From Sulfurimonas sp. (GTDB lineage Bacteria; Campylobacterota; Campylobacteria; Campylobacterales; Sulfurimonadaceae), in the NCBI GenBank assembly GCA_027013295.1, contig JALUXP010000111.1:1-37000 (forward strand): a stretch of 37,000 nt of DNA. Direction: 5' to 3'. Positions 17,185-24,215 of this stretch are shown one piece after another. Position 1 is the stretch's first letter. Each line of letters opens with the position of its first letter. Made by a program: the position numbers and the translations under genes. The notes under the pieces were generated by a model, which did no database searches, had not been told where the DNA came from, and saw only the letters and a program-made list of their open reading frames with translations.

Positions 17185-17469
17185 TTATTCACCAGCTGCA
17201 ACGCGATCTTTAAGACCTTTACCAGCTTTAAATTTAGGAACCATTTTATCTTGAGTAGTGTAAGTTTTATCAGTACCAGGAATTTTACCACTTTTACCCT
17301 TTTGTAATCCAGCAGAAAAACTACCGAACCCTACTAAAGAAATATCATCTTTTTTTACAAGTGCAGTTGTAACCGCATCTGTAAATGCTTTAATAGCTGC
17401 TTCAGCTTCTATCTTTGTTTTATACTCACCGCTAGTTTGAACTAGTGCAACGAACTCCGCTTTATTCAT
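17185..17469 (-). CDS. hup: HU family nucleoid DNA-binding protein
   Basis: 94 residues. The sequence follows the HU/IHF fold: two N-terminal helices, then LVGFGSFSAGLQKGKSGKIPGT with the family GFGSF signature, and the basic arm and C-terminal helix (MVPKFKAGKGLKDRV). It bends and compacts DNA as a dimer. An AAGGG ribosome site lies upstream of the ATG at 17469. Two copies of a 10-base direct repeat stand 46-68 bases upstream of the start, and a strong hairpin follows the stop. HU rather than IHF is chosen from general length and the lack of IHF-specific features. That distinction is soft. Confidence 0.9.
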   Translation of the reverse strand: MNKAEFVALVQTSGEYKTKIEAEAAIKAFTDAVTTALVKKDDISLVGFGSFSAGLQKGKSGKIPGTDKTYTTQDKMVPKFKAGKGLKDRVAAGE

Positions 17470-17514
17470 AAATCGACCCTTGAATTAATAAAATTTTTCC
17501 GAAATTATTTATAA

Positions 17515-17537
17515 AGTTACTTTAGGCAGTTACTTTA
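17515..17537 (-). promoter_or_regulatory. Direct repeat upstream of hup (possible regulator or promoter region)
   Basis: AGTTACTTTA occurs twice (17515-17524 and 17528-17537) with a 13-base period, 46-68 bases upstream of the HU start. A TTATAAAT that could serve as -10 lies just inside it on the minus strand. Confidence 0.3.
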
Positions 17538-17564
17538 AATAATTCAGCTAAGACACTTTATTAT

Positions 17565-17771
17565 TTATTTGCTTAAACTTTTCTTCTTTTTAGAGAAAAT
17601 AAGTATAAATTTATGAAACTTACTCTTTTTAGCCCCTATTTTAGCTACTTTGAGTAGTTTCATAAAGGGGACAACAGTATGTTGTATAATGTTATCATTT
17701 CTATTTCTACTACTGATTGATGAAAATATATCCTCTAAAGCTTGTCGTTCTTTTGAAGAGAGTGTACCCAT
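17565..17771 (-). CDS. Small basic hypothetical protein paired with the HTH regulator
   Basis: 68 residues. The N-terminal half is acidic and helical, and the C-terminal 25 residues are strongly lysine-rich (IGAKKSKFHKFILIFSKKKK). It starts two bases after the stop of the HTH gene (TAA, AA, ATG), so the two form a small operon. I do not recognise a family. A nucleic-acid or membrane interaction is possible from its charge, but nothing proves function. Confidence 0.5.
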   Translation of the reverse strand: MGTLSSKERQALEDIFSSISSRNRNDNIIQHTVVPFMKLLKVAKIGAKKSKFHKFILIFSKKKKSLSK

Positions 17772-17773
17772 TT

Positions 17774-18013
17774 TTAGTCCTGTAGTTTATTAATTTTTCT
17801 TACAGCTCGTATGATCTCTTCATCATCTAGTTGACCAAGCATTTTTATGACAACTGCAGCTGCCTGCGGTTTTGCTCGTCCTAACTTCCAATCCTGATAT
17901 GTTCGCATAGATATACCTAGTGATTTAGCCATATCTTTTAAAGATATTTTTGCACCATTTTTTTGCGACTCAAGAGAGTTGTGAAGAATATTAAAGAGAT
18001 CTTTGATTTGCAT
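17774..18013 (-). CDS. Small helix-turn-helix protein
   Basis: 79 residues. Residues about 22-55 (SLKDMAKSLGISMRTYQDWKLGRAKPQ) form a classic helix-turn-helix resembling the XRE or plasmid-repressor type. The short flanking helices may mediate dimerisation. A TATAAT lies seven bases before the ATG with no Shine-Dalgarno, so the transcript may be leaderless. A perfect 10-bp inverted repeat 46-73 bases upstream is a candidate operator, possibly for autoregulation. It is followed two bases later by the basic 68-residue ORF. The target genes are unknown. Confidence 0.75.
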   Translation of the reverse strand: MQIKDLFNILHNSLESQKNGAKISLKDMAKSLGISMRTYQDWKLGRAKPQAAAVVIKMLGQLDDEEIIRAVRKINKLQD

Positions 18014-18019
18014 TTGTGG

Positions 18020-18025
18020 ATTATA
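18020..18025 (-). promoter_or_regulatory. Candidate -10 box of the HTH gene
   Basis: TATAAT on the minus strand, with its last base seven positions before the ATG at 18013. No ribosome site lies in between, so transcription would start at the ATG itself. Confidence 0.45.
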
Positions 18026-18058
18026 CGGAATATAAACTTAAATATACATATAATTGAT

Positions 18059-18086
18059 TATAATATGTGAGTAATTACATATTATA
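18059..18086. promoter_or_regulatory. Perfect 10-bp inverted repeat, candidate operator
   Basis: TATAATATGT, eight bases, ACATATTATA. It lies in the 147-base AT-rich gap between the FapA-like gene and the HTH gene, upstream of the HTH -10 box. Its symmetry and spacing suit a dimeric helix-turn-helix repressor. Confidence 0.45.
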
Positions 18087-18127
18087 TATTATAAAAATTA
18101 TATTGAGTGTAGTTTATATCATTTAAC

Positions 18128-18143
18128 ACACGGTTTTCCGTGT
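18128..18143 (-). terminator. Short hairpin downstream of the FapA-like gene
   Basis: ACACGG and CCGTGT form a 6-bp GC-richer stem around a four-base loop in very AT-rich DNA, 17 bases after the FapA-like stop. No long T run follows, so termination is uncertain. Confidence 0.3.
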
Positions 18144-18160
18144 ATTATTTAGAAATTTTT

Positions 18161-19825
18161 TTAAGAAAGTTTAAGGGTCTTTTTTGTAGGTTTGAGAGTT
18201 ACTATCTCATTGGACACCTCTAAGTAAAAATCATCATATTTTTCTGCTTGAGTTTTATAAGAAATATTCAGGTTTTCTTTTAGAACAAATGTCACGGTGT
18301 TAAGACCTCTGAGTGGTTTGAGGATTTCTATGGAAGCATTATAAACTGACTTGTATATCAGATCTTTAGAATTTTTAAGTCTATGTATTTGATCCTCTAT
18401 GTTTTTAACTTTTTCTGGATGATGCCTTTGAGCTTCTTCCAAATCAAATTTAAGGTCTTCTATATCATTGTCTATATATTCTATTCTTTTTTCGAGTATT
18501 GGGATTGCTTTTGGGTCGATTGTGAAGAAATTATCTTCACCACTCACTAAATCTATCTTGATGGAGTTAGAAGCGTAGATTTTAACTTTGTTTTTCACAT
18601 TTTTAATTTTTACATTTTCTCCATAGACACTGCCTCCATGACAGGAGTCGATATTTACAGTTGTTGCATGAACTTCTCCCCCCTCAAGGAGTTTTATCTC
18701 TGCTTTATGACAACGAAGTGTTCCTTTATGTCTATTGATAGTTGCAAATTTTGCAAATTGTTTAGACTTTTGATGTGTCGCTCCATCGATAAAAAGATTT
18801 GTTGCATTGAGCATCGAGTTAGAACCGACAAAGCCTTCTACATGAATAGTCTCACTTGTAAGTTCAACACCCTCCCCAATGCCATCTTTAGTAGAATCGT
18901 GCTCTCTTAAAATTACTTCAATATTGTTGGCTTCATTATTGGCTAATATCTCTTGTGTTCGTGAAATTTTCTGCATTCGTATTTTATGGTCAATAGATAT
19001 TCCATCCTCTTCAACATTAATATAACCTTTCTCTTTTGCTATATAGAGTTTCTTTTTATCATTTTGTTCGATCTTAATAGTTTGCAAATCTATACTTTTA
19101 TTATAATCTTTTGCATTGTTATATGAGGCAGCATCTATAATCTCACCAAAGGCATTGAGCCCATTTGAGCCAAATATAGGTTTGATATATTCCATAATAA
19201 TAGCACCTACATCTACTTCGCTGATGCCATACTTATTCTTGTTCTTTTCATAGTGCATAATTAGTTTGCTTTTTTGTGTAATATTTGGATGGATAGCACG
19301 AATCAAGGGAAGTTTGAGTGACTTTATGAATTTTTTATCCAAGATATGTTTTGTAAAAGCCTTGAGTTTATGAATATAAAGCTCATCGAAGAGGTTAAGC
19401 AGTATTCCCTCTTTAGCTTTAATTTTGTCAAATTCACTCAGAAGCAGTTGGTATAGATCTTTTGCCTTATAGTTTTCGTAAGGTATAATGGAAGTTTTTG
19501 AAAGGATTATATCTACATCAGTGTTGTACTCATCATATTGAACTTTATAGTTTAGTTGGATGTTTTTATTTGTTTTTTTAAATATCTCTACAATATAGAG
19601 TTGTTTGAATTGTACATGTTCATTAATGATCTGTTCATCGTATTCGTAAGCCTTGCTTATATCTTCATTATAATAAGAAAACTCTTTATCTTGTATTGTT
19701 TTGATATGCGTTTCAATCTTAAGTAAATTAAAATCAAGAATATCAACGGAGACTGCATTGTCTTGTGCATACCTTTGCAGTGATTTTAGAATATTTCTTG
19801 TTTTTATTTTTCTAGGTTTCATCAT
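18161..19825 (-). CDS. FapA/DUF342 family protein
   Basis: 554 residues. The central and C-terminal part (about 215-435) is a repetitive beta pattern with GGEVHATTVNIDSCHGGSVYG and KVKIYASNSIKID, typical of the right-handed beta-helix of DUF342/FapA proteins. A coiled coil follows near 445-490 (RIEYIDNDIEDLKFDLEEAQ). The N-terminal 200 residues are less conserved. FapA proteins in other proteobacteria affect polar flagella and cell-surface signalling and share a MinC-like helix, but no flagellar gene is near here. It starts ten bases after the preceding DUF3972-like gene, forming a two-gene operon. Family is likely; role unknown. Confidence 0.75.
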   Translation of the reverse strand: MMKPRKIKTRNILKSLQRYAQDNAVSVDILDFNLLKIETHIKTIQDKEFSYYNEDISKAYEYDEQIINEHVQFKQLYIVEIFKKTNKNIQLNYKVQYDEYNTDVDIILSKTSIIPYENYKAKDLYQLLLSEFDKIKAKEGILLNLFDELYIHKLKAFTKHILDKKFIKSLKLPLIRAIHPNITQKSKLIMHYEKNKNKYGISEVDVGAIIMEYIKPIFGSNGLNAFGEIIDAASYNNAKDYNKSIDLQTIKIEQNDKKKLYIAKEKGYINVEEDGISIDHKIRMQKISRTQEILANNEANNIEVILREHDSTKDGIGEGVELTSETIHVEGFVGSNSMLNATNLFIDGATHQKSKQFAKFATINRHKGTLRCHKAEIKLLEGGEVHATTVNIDSCHGGSVYGENVKIKNVKNKVKIYASNSIKIDLVSGEDNFFTIDPKAIPILEKRIEYIDNDIEDLKFDLEEAQRHHPEKVKNIEDQIHRLKNSKDLIYKSVYNASIEILKPLRGLNTVTFVLKENLNISYKTQAEKYDDFYLEVSNEIVTLKPTKKTLKLS

Positions 19826-19835
19826 TGAGAGGCAC

Positions 19836-20456
19836 TTACAGAGCTAGTAAATCACTGTAATCATATCTGGTAAAATCTAAATAAAGTTTTCCATTTTGTT
19901 CAATTATTCTTATATCTTTTTTTGCGACATTTTCAAATCTTTTTCTGATGGCTCTTCTTTGTTGTTGCTTTAAATCTAGTGTTTTTAAGTATGATTTGAG
20001 TTCAGTGATTTGCTCATACTCTTTATGTTCAACTTCTAAGATATCTTCATTTTGTTGGAGTTCATGTTGCATCTTTGCATTGATGAGTTCAAGGATATGC
20101 TGGAGTTGTTCATCTTTATTTGAATAGATTTGCTCTATTTTATCCCTTTCATCTCGAAGCATCTGTTCTTTGTCGTTTATGAGTTTATCTACCTTTTCTT
20201 CGAGTTGATTAATCTTTAGTTTTAGATAATGATTTTCTCTTTTGTAAAGAGCAAGAATAGTTGCTACAGTAGTTGTGGATTTTTCCCTAGAAAGGGTGGA
20301 AACAGTTTTTACCTGTTTTCTTTGTGGGTCTTTTAGAAGGATGAATGTTTGCGAATCTTCGATGATATAGTCGAGTTTTTTTGCTTTTATCTTTGAGTGA
20401 ACCATCTCTTTGCTCATCTTAAATTTTTTGGAATACTCTTCAACGGTTAATTTCAT
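19836..20456 (-). CDS. Coiled-coil protein with N-terminal HTH-like segment (DUF3972-like)
   Basis: 206 residues from the ATG at 20456. A GAGG ribosome site eight bases upstream favours this start over the ATG at 20501. Residues 1-45 (LTVEEYSKKFKMSKEMVHSKIKAKKLDYII) look like a small DNA-binding winged or MerR-like helix pair. Residues about 70-165 are a long coiled coil rich in E, K and Q. From memory this resembles the Campylobacterota-specific DUF3972 family. It is co-transcribed with the FapA-like gene. A role as a nucleoid or membrane-linked adaptor is possible but unsupported. Confidence 0.65.
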   Translation of the reverse strand: MKLTVEEYSKKFKMSKEMVHSKIKAKKLDYIIEDSQTFILLKDPQRKQVKTVSTLSREKSTTTVATILALYKRENHYLKLKINQLEEKVDKLINDKEQMLRDERDKIEQIYSNKDEQLQHILELINAKMQHELQQNEDILEVEHKEYEQITELKSYLKTLDLKQQQRRAIRKRFENVAKKDIRIIEQNGKLYLDFTRYDYSDLLAL

Positions 20457-20527
20457 CACTACCTCAAACTTTTTCTTTATTTTAACATAAATATTATTCA
20501 TAAAGTTGTATTAAAAGAACACTCTAG

Positions 20528-20533
20528 TATAAT
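20528..20533 (+). promoter_or_regulatory. Candidate -10 box for fructose-bisphosphate aldolase
   Basis: TATAAT about 28 bases before the ATG at 20562, with an AAGGTG ribosome site at 20551-20556. No good -35 is seen, which is common in this phylum. Confidence 0.55.
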
Positions 20534-20561
20534 TGCACATATTAAATGTTAAGGTGTATCT

Positions 20562-21641
20562 ATGAGTAAAGGTATTTTAAGTATCGTTGAACCTGGTGTA
20601 TTGTTTGGTGATGATGTAATAAAAGTGTATCAATATGCAAAAGAAAATGGTTTCGCAATACCTGCGGTTAATGTAGTAGGTACAGACTCTGTCAATGCAG
20701 TTATTGAGGCTGCTGCTCAGGTTAACTCTCCAGTTATCATACAGTTTAGTAATGGTGGAGCTTCTTACTATGCTGGAAAAGGTTTGAGTAATGAAAACGA
20801 GAGAGCAGCTACCATCGGTGCGGTAAGTGGAGCTATCCATGTTCATATGATGGCTGAAGCGTATGGTGTACCTGTCATACTCCATACCGACCATGCAGCA
20901 AAAAAACTGCTTCCTTGGATAGATGCACTCATAGAAGCGAGTGAAGAGTATTATAAAACAAATCAAAAGCCACTTTTTTCCTCTCATATGCTAGACCTTT
21001 CAGAAGAAACCCTTCTTGAAAATGTACTTACTTGTAAAGCATACTTAAAAAGAATGGAAAAAATTGGTATGAGCATCGAGATAGAACTCGGCTGTACGGG
21101 TGGTGAGGAAGATGGTGTTGACAACACTGAGGTAGATAATGCACTTTTATATACACAGCCTGAGGATGTAGCTTATGCTTATGAAGAACTTATGAGTGTT
21201 TCTTCACGCTTTACTATTGCCGCATCATTTGGAAATGTACATGGAGTATATAAACCGGGCAATGTAACTCTTACTCCAAAAATTTTAGATAATTCCCAAA
21301 AATTTATAGAAGAAAAATTCAAAACTTTAGAAAAACCAGTAAACTTTGTATTTCATGGTGGAAGCGGTAGCCAAAAGTCTGAGATAGAAGAAGCGATTGG
21401 TTATGGTGTCATCAAGATGAATATAGATACAGATACACAATGGGCTACTTGGAAAGGTGTCAAAGCGTATGAAGAAAAATACCACGATTACCTCCAAGGT
21501 CAAATAGGCAATCCAGAGGGTGAAGATAAACCAAACAAAAAATACTATGACCCTAGAAAATGGCTTCGTGCTGGACAAGAAACTTTGGTTGATAGAGTTG
21601 TAGAAGCCTTTAAAGATTTAAACGCGATGGATAGAAATTAA
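20562..21641 (+). CDS. fbaA: Class II fructose-bisphosphate aldolase
   Basis: 359 residues, the normal length for the zinc-dependent class II (FbaA) type. Catalytic and metal residues are visible one position later than in the E. coli enzyme: D110 and H111 (LHTDHAAK), E175 (ELGCTGGEEDG), H227 (NVHGVYKPGN) and H265 (FHGGSGS). It cleaves or forms fructose-1,6-bisphosphate from dihydroxyacetone phosphate and glyceraldehyde-3-phosphate in the cytoplasm. In an autotroph it mainly serves gluconeogenesis. It stands alone with its own promoter, and an AT-rich hairpin followed by T residues lies downstream. Confidence 0.97.
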   Translation: MSKGILSIVEPGVLFGDDVIKVYQYAKENGFAIPAVNVVGTDSVNAVIEAAAQVNSPVIIQFSNGGASYYAGKGLSNENERAATIGAVSGAIHVHMMAEAYGVPVILHTDHAAKKLLPWIDALIEASEEYYKTNQKPLFSSHMLDLSEETLLENVLTCKAYLKRMEKIGMSIEIELGCTGGEEDGVDNTEVDNALLYTQPEDVAYAYEELMSVSSRFTIAASFGNVHGVYKPGNVTLTPKILDNSQKFIEEKFKTLEKPVNFVFHGGSGSQKSEIEEAIGYGVIKMNIDTDTQWATWKGVKAYEEKYHDYLQGQIGNPEGEDKPNKKYYDPRKWLRAGQETLVDRVVEAFKDLNAMDRN

Positions 21642-21689
21642 ATTTTAGTTTATTGCTATCTTGTGCGAGATAAAAAAATCTAGATATTT

Positions 21690-21715
21690 TTTATCATTAT
21701 TAGTGATAAATTTTT
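21690..21715 (+). terminator. AT-rich hairpin with T run after fbaA
   Basis: TTTATCA, seven bases, TGATAAA, then TTTTT, about 50 bases after the aldolase stop. The left arm also takes part in an alternative stem (GATAAAAAA at 21669 with TTTTTTATC ending at 21695). Low GC makes it a weak terminator. The gap 21642-21800 holds nothing else I can identify. Confidence 0.4.
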
Positions 21716-21800
21716 AATTCTGAATACTCAGTCTTAAAGTTGAATCTATCTTTAACAATAAGACCATTAAGTCTCTGAAAATAATAGATGCACAGCTATT

Positions 21801-22118
21801 TTATTGAGAATGAGATACTAGCCCTTTTATGTGAAGAGACTTAAGCAGTTGATTTGATTTGTTTTGGTTAAATCTCCAAAAGTGTTCTTTATCAAACTCA
21901 TCATGATTGATAATGGCTTCATAAAGTTCAACTTGAGTAATATTTTCATTTTCTTGTATTACCTTTATTGCGATGATTTGTAGTTTTTTTTGTGCTTGTT
22001 CTGTTGTGTCATCATCGTGAAGCTGTTTTTGTGGTAAAAACTGGCGAATTTTATAGAAACTTATTGCTACTAAAAAGATAAAAAATACCATCATTATGGT
22101 TTGTGTGTCAAATGTCAT
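21801..22118 (-). CDS. Small membrane-anchored hypothetical protein
   Basis: 105 residues. One N-terminal membrane helix (about 8-23, [16 protein letters not shown]) leads to a soluble domain. The C-terminal 60 residues ([10 protein letters not shown]... [20 protein letters not shown]) have a helix pattern like a winged-helix or FeoC-type domain. It is divergent from cmoA with 36 bases between the starts. No ribosome site is strong. I do not recognise the family. The coding frame is supported by composition and by the lack of any competing gene. Confidence 0.55.
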   Translation of the reverse strand: MTFDTQTIMMVFFIFLVAISFYKIRQFLPQKQLHDDDTTEQAQKKLQIIAIKVIQENENITQVELYEAIINHDEFDKEHFWRFNQNKSNQLLKSLHIKGLVSHSQ

Positions 22119-22127
22119 GAGGTATCT

Positions 22128-22133
22128 TATAAT
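22128..22133 (+). promoter_or_regulatory. Candidate -10 box for cmoA
   Basis: TATAAT 21 bases before the cmoA ATG, inside the 36-base divergent gap. The same bases read as TTATAA on the other strand and may serve the divergent small gene. Confidence 0.4.
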
Positions 22134-22154
22134 AATTTAGATAAAATTTCTGTT

Positions 22155-22859
22155 ATGAATGATAAAGTATTTACAAAATCGATAAAAAAACAGTTTGAGT
22201 TTGATGAAGAGGTAGCAGTAGTCTTTGACGACATGCTCTTGCGTAGTGTACCTCACTATGAAGAATCACAAAAGATTACTGAGTTTTTTGTTCTCAAAAA
22301 CTTAGAAAATGGTAGTGTTCTCTATGACCTTGGATGTTCCACTGCATCTCTACTCATCAACCTTGCAAAAAAAACAGAAGATGCACAACTTATAGGCCTT
22401 GACAATTCAGAAGCGATGCTCTCTCAAGCTAGAAAAAAGGCTGATGCCTTTGGTGCAAATATAGATCTCATTAATGGTGATATTTTAAAGTATGACTATA
22501 AAAAGGCAAGTGTCTTTGTGAGTAATTATACTCTACAGTTTATTCGTCCACTTGTTCGCGAAAAATTAGTTAAAAAAATAGCCGATGCATTAAAAAAAGA
22601 TGGAGTATTTATCTTTAGTGAAAAGATAATTTCACACCATGCAAAGTTAAATAAAGAACTTATAGAGTTTTATTATGATTTTAAAAAATATAATGGATAT
22701 AGTGAGTTTGAAATAGCACAAAAACGAGAGGCTTTAGAAAACATCTTGATCCCTTATAGTGAAGAGGAAAATATTCAAATGGCTAAAAATAATGGTTTTA
22801 GCCATTGTGAGCTTATCTCACGCTGGGCAAACTTTGCTACTTTTATAGCTATAAAGTAG
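22155..22859 (+). CDS. cmoA: Carboxy-S-adenosyl-L-methionine synthase
   Basis: 234 residues from the ATG at 22155. The frame is open from 22101 but the extension overlaps the divergent gene and is not family-like. The methyltransferase fold shows [15 protein letters not shown] (motif I, SAM binding), GLDNSEAML, and NYTLQFIRP, a CmoA hallmark. CmoA converts SAM and prephenate to carboxy-SAM, used by CmoB to make cmo5U34 in tRNA wobble positions. No cmoB is in the window. It ends one base before the convergent small repeat-protein gene. Confidence 0.9.
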   Translation: MNDKVFTKSIKKQFEFDEEVAVVFDDMLLRSVPHYEESQKITEFFVLKNLENGSVLYDLGCSTASLLINLAKKTEDAQLIGLDNSEAMLSQARKKADAFGANIDLINGDILKYDYKKASVFVSNYTLQFIRPLVREKLVKKIADALKKDGVFIFSEKIISHHAKLNKELIEFYYDFKKYNGYSEFEIAQKREALENILIPYSEEENIQMAKNNGFSHCELISRWANFATFIAIK

Positions 22860-22860
22860 C

Positions 22861-23217
22861 CTAATTCCCCTTAGGTTTTTCCTCTGGTTTTTTTAAAGTT
22901 TTCTTTATCTCTTTGGAGATGATGATATCTTCTTTGCCACACTCCTTATGGTAGTAACCTTGCAGATCGTAGTACTCTTCGCAGTCGCTATAGTATTTTG
23001 CCGAGATGTCATGCTTGTTGATACCGCCTGCAAATTTGTAGATGATGATATCTTCTTTGCCACACTCCTTATGGTAGTAACCTTGCAGATCGTAGTACTC
23101 TTCGCAGTCACCATAGTCTTTTACTGAGATGCCATCCTTGTTGATATCGCCTGTAAAACTGAGTGCAGTTAATGGGAGGATAAGCAAAAGTATTATTTTT
23201 ATGGTGATATTGAGCAA
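22861..23217 (-). CDS. Small secreted protein with two 41-residue tandem repeats
   Basis: 118 residues with a signal peptide (about 1-20). Two tandem 41-residue units follow, each holding (G/A)GDINKDG-like or GGINKHD, then DCEEYYDLQGYYHKECGKEDIII with two cysteines. The first unit's GDINKDG recalls a dockerin or EF-hand loop. The tail is lysine/proline-rich. The start is TTG at 23215-23217, supported by AAGGA seven bases upstream that overlaps the stop of the Rpn gene. No ATG is available in frame at the N-terminus. It is therefore translationally coupled to that nuclease gene. No family is recognised. Confidence 0.6.
   Translation of the reverse strand: MLNITIKIILLLILPLTALSFTGDINKDGISVKDYGDCEEYYDLQGYYHKECGKEDIIIYKFAGGINKHDISAKYYSDCEEYYDLQGYYHKECGKEDIIISKEIKKTLKKPEEKPKGN
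22918..23109. repeat. 123-bp tandem duplication with a 69-bp perfect core
   Basis: Bases 22918-22986 recur exactly at 23041-23109, with a period of 123 bases (41 codons). The rest of each unit has diverged. In-frame duplication inside the small secreted protein. Confidence 0.9.
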
Positions 23218-23227
23218 AAAATGTTCC

Positions 23228-24175
23228 TTAGATTAAATTTTTTATCTCTTTCTCCGTTAGTCCAGTGATGGCTTGGATCAGTTCTGCATCTAATCCTTGT
23301 TTTAAAGCTTTTAAAGCTATTTCGATCTTTTCCGTTTTGATGCCTTTGTGTAAGCCTTCCTCTAAACCTTTTTCCATCCCTTTTTCCATCCCTTTTTCCA
23401 TCCCTTTTTCCATCCCTTTTTCCATCCCTTTTTCCATCCCTTTTTCCATCCCTTTTTCCATCCCTTTGCGTTCTGCAGTTTTGAGTGCATTGAATTCATC
23501 AAACTCTTTGAGAGAGATATACTCATAGACCTCTAGCTCTTTTTTGTCCCAAGTGGTTTGAGTGGCTATATCGAAGGCATCTTTGAACTCTTGTATGGTG
23601 CTGTACTCTTTTGGTATGAGTCTAAGATCTTGTGCATGTTTTAAAAAGTATATCCATTTGTCTAAAGAGGTGCTTATCTCTTGAAGCTCTTTAGTAAACT
23701 TTGGAAGCTCTATAAAACTAAACTCAAAGTCATCAAGATCTTGTTTGTTTGTCTCTTGGTTGATGATGAGGTGTCTTGATATATAGTTTTTATTTTCAAA
23801 TATGTTGAAATTTAAAATCCCTATAAAATAGACTTTTTTGAGTGATGTATAGTCTTTTCCTTTAGGGAGTTGAGATACATAGGCTTTAGAGGTATAGTAG
23901 AGACTCCGTTTAGTAAAGTTACCAAGATCTTTTTTCTGCATCTCTACTATGAAACTCTCCCCTTTTTGATTGGTAGCGTTGATATCTAAGATGGTCTCTT
24001 TGAGTTCTGGGATTTTAGGGATCTGATAGGAGTTTGCTAAAGAGATATCGACAATAATTCTTTCATCTTGAAAATCTAAAACACTGTTTAAAAAAGATAT
24101 GAGGATGTGTTTGTGGTGAATGTCACCAAATATCTTTTTAAATGCTAAGTCATTCTTTGGGTCTGCAAATTTCAT
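23228..24175 (-). CDS. Rpn family PD-(D/E)xK nuclease with GMEK repeat tail
   Basis: 315 residues. The N-terminus (KFADPKNDLAFKKIFGD) and ETILDINATNQKGESFIVEMQKKD show the Rpn/PDDEXK_2 nuclease fold, with D and E...Q at the active site. Older annotations call such proteins putative transposases, but they are recombination-promoting nucleases and some act as anti-phage toxins. Residues about 238-269 are eight GMEK repeats encoded by an exact 12-bp array. The C-terminal tail (AELIQAITGLTEKEIKNLI) is the usual Rpn ending. GGAGG precedes the ATG. The small secreted-protein gene follows ten bases after the stop. No transposon ends are visible. Confidence 0.85.
   Translation of the reverse strand: MKFADPKNDLAFKKIFGDIHHKHILISFLNSVLDFQDERIIVDISLANSYQIPKIPELKETILDINATNQKGESFIVEMQKKDLGNFTKRSLYYTSKAYVSQLPKGKDYTSLKKVYFIGILNFNIFENKNYISRHLIINQETNKQDLDDFEFSFIELPKFTKELQEISTSLDKWIYFLKHAQDLRLIPKEYSTIQEFKDAFDIATQTTWDKKELEVYEYISLKEFDEFNALKTAERKGMEKGMEKGMEKGMEKGMEKGMEKGMEKGMEKGLEEGLHKGIKTEKIEIALKALKQGLDAELIQAITGLTEKEIKNLI
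23369..23464. repeat. Eight perfect 12-bp tandem repeats inside the Rpn gene
   Basis: TTTTTCCATCCC occurs eight times in a row on the plus strand and encodes GMEK on the minus strand. The unit is a multiple of three, so copy-number change keeps the frame. No spacers are present, so this is not a CRISPR. Confidence 0.97.
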
Positions 24176-24215
24176 GGTGTCCTCCCTTTTTGTGGGGTAA
24201 TTTTAGCATAAATAT

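Noticed and set aside
23369-23464. Short tandem repeats considered as a CRISPR
   Set aside because: The 12-bp units are contiguous without spacers and encode GMEK in frame.
23228-24175. Rpn protein considered as a transposase or insertion sequence
   Set aside because: No terminal inverted repeats, target duplications or DDE motif are visible. The fold is the Rpn nuclease type.
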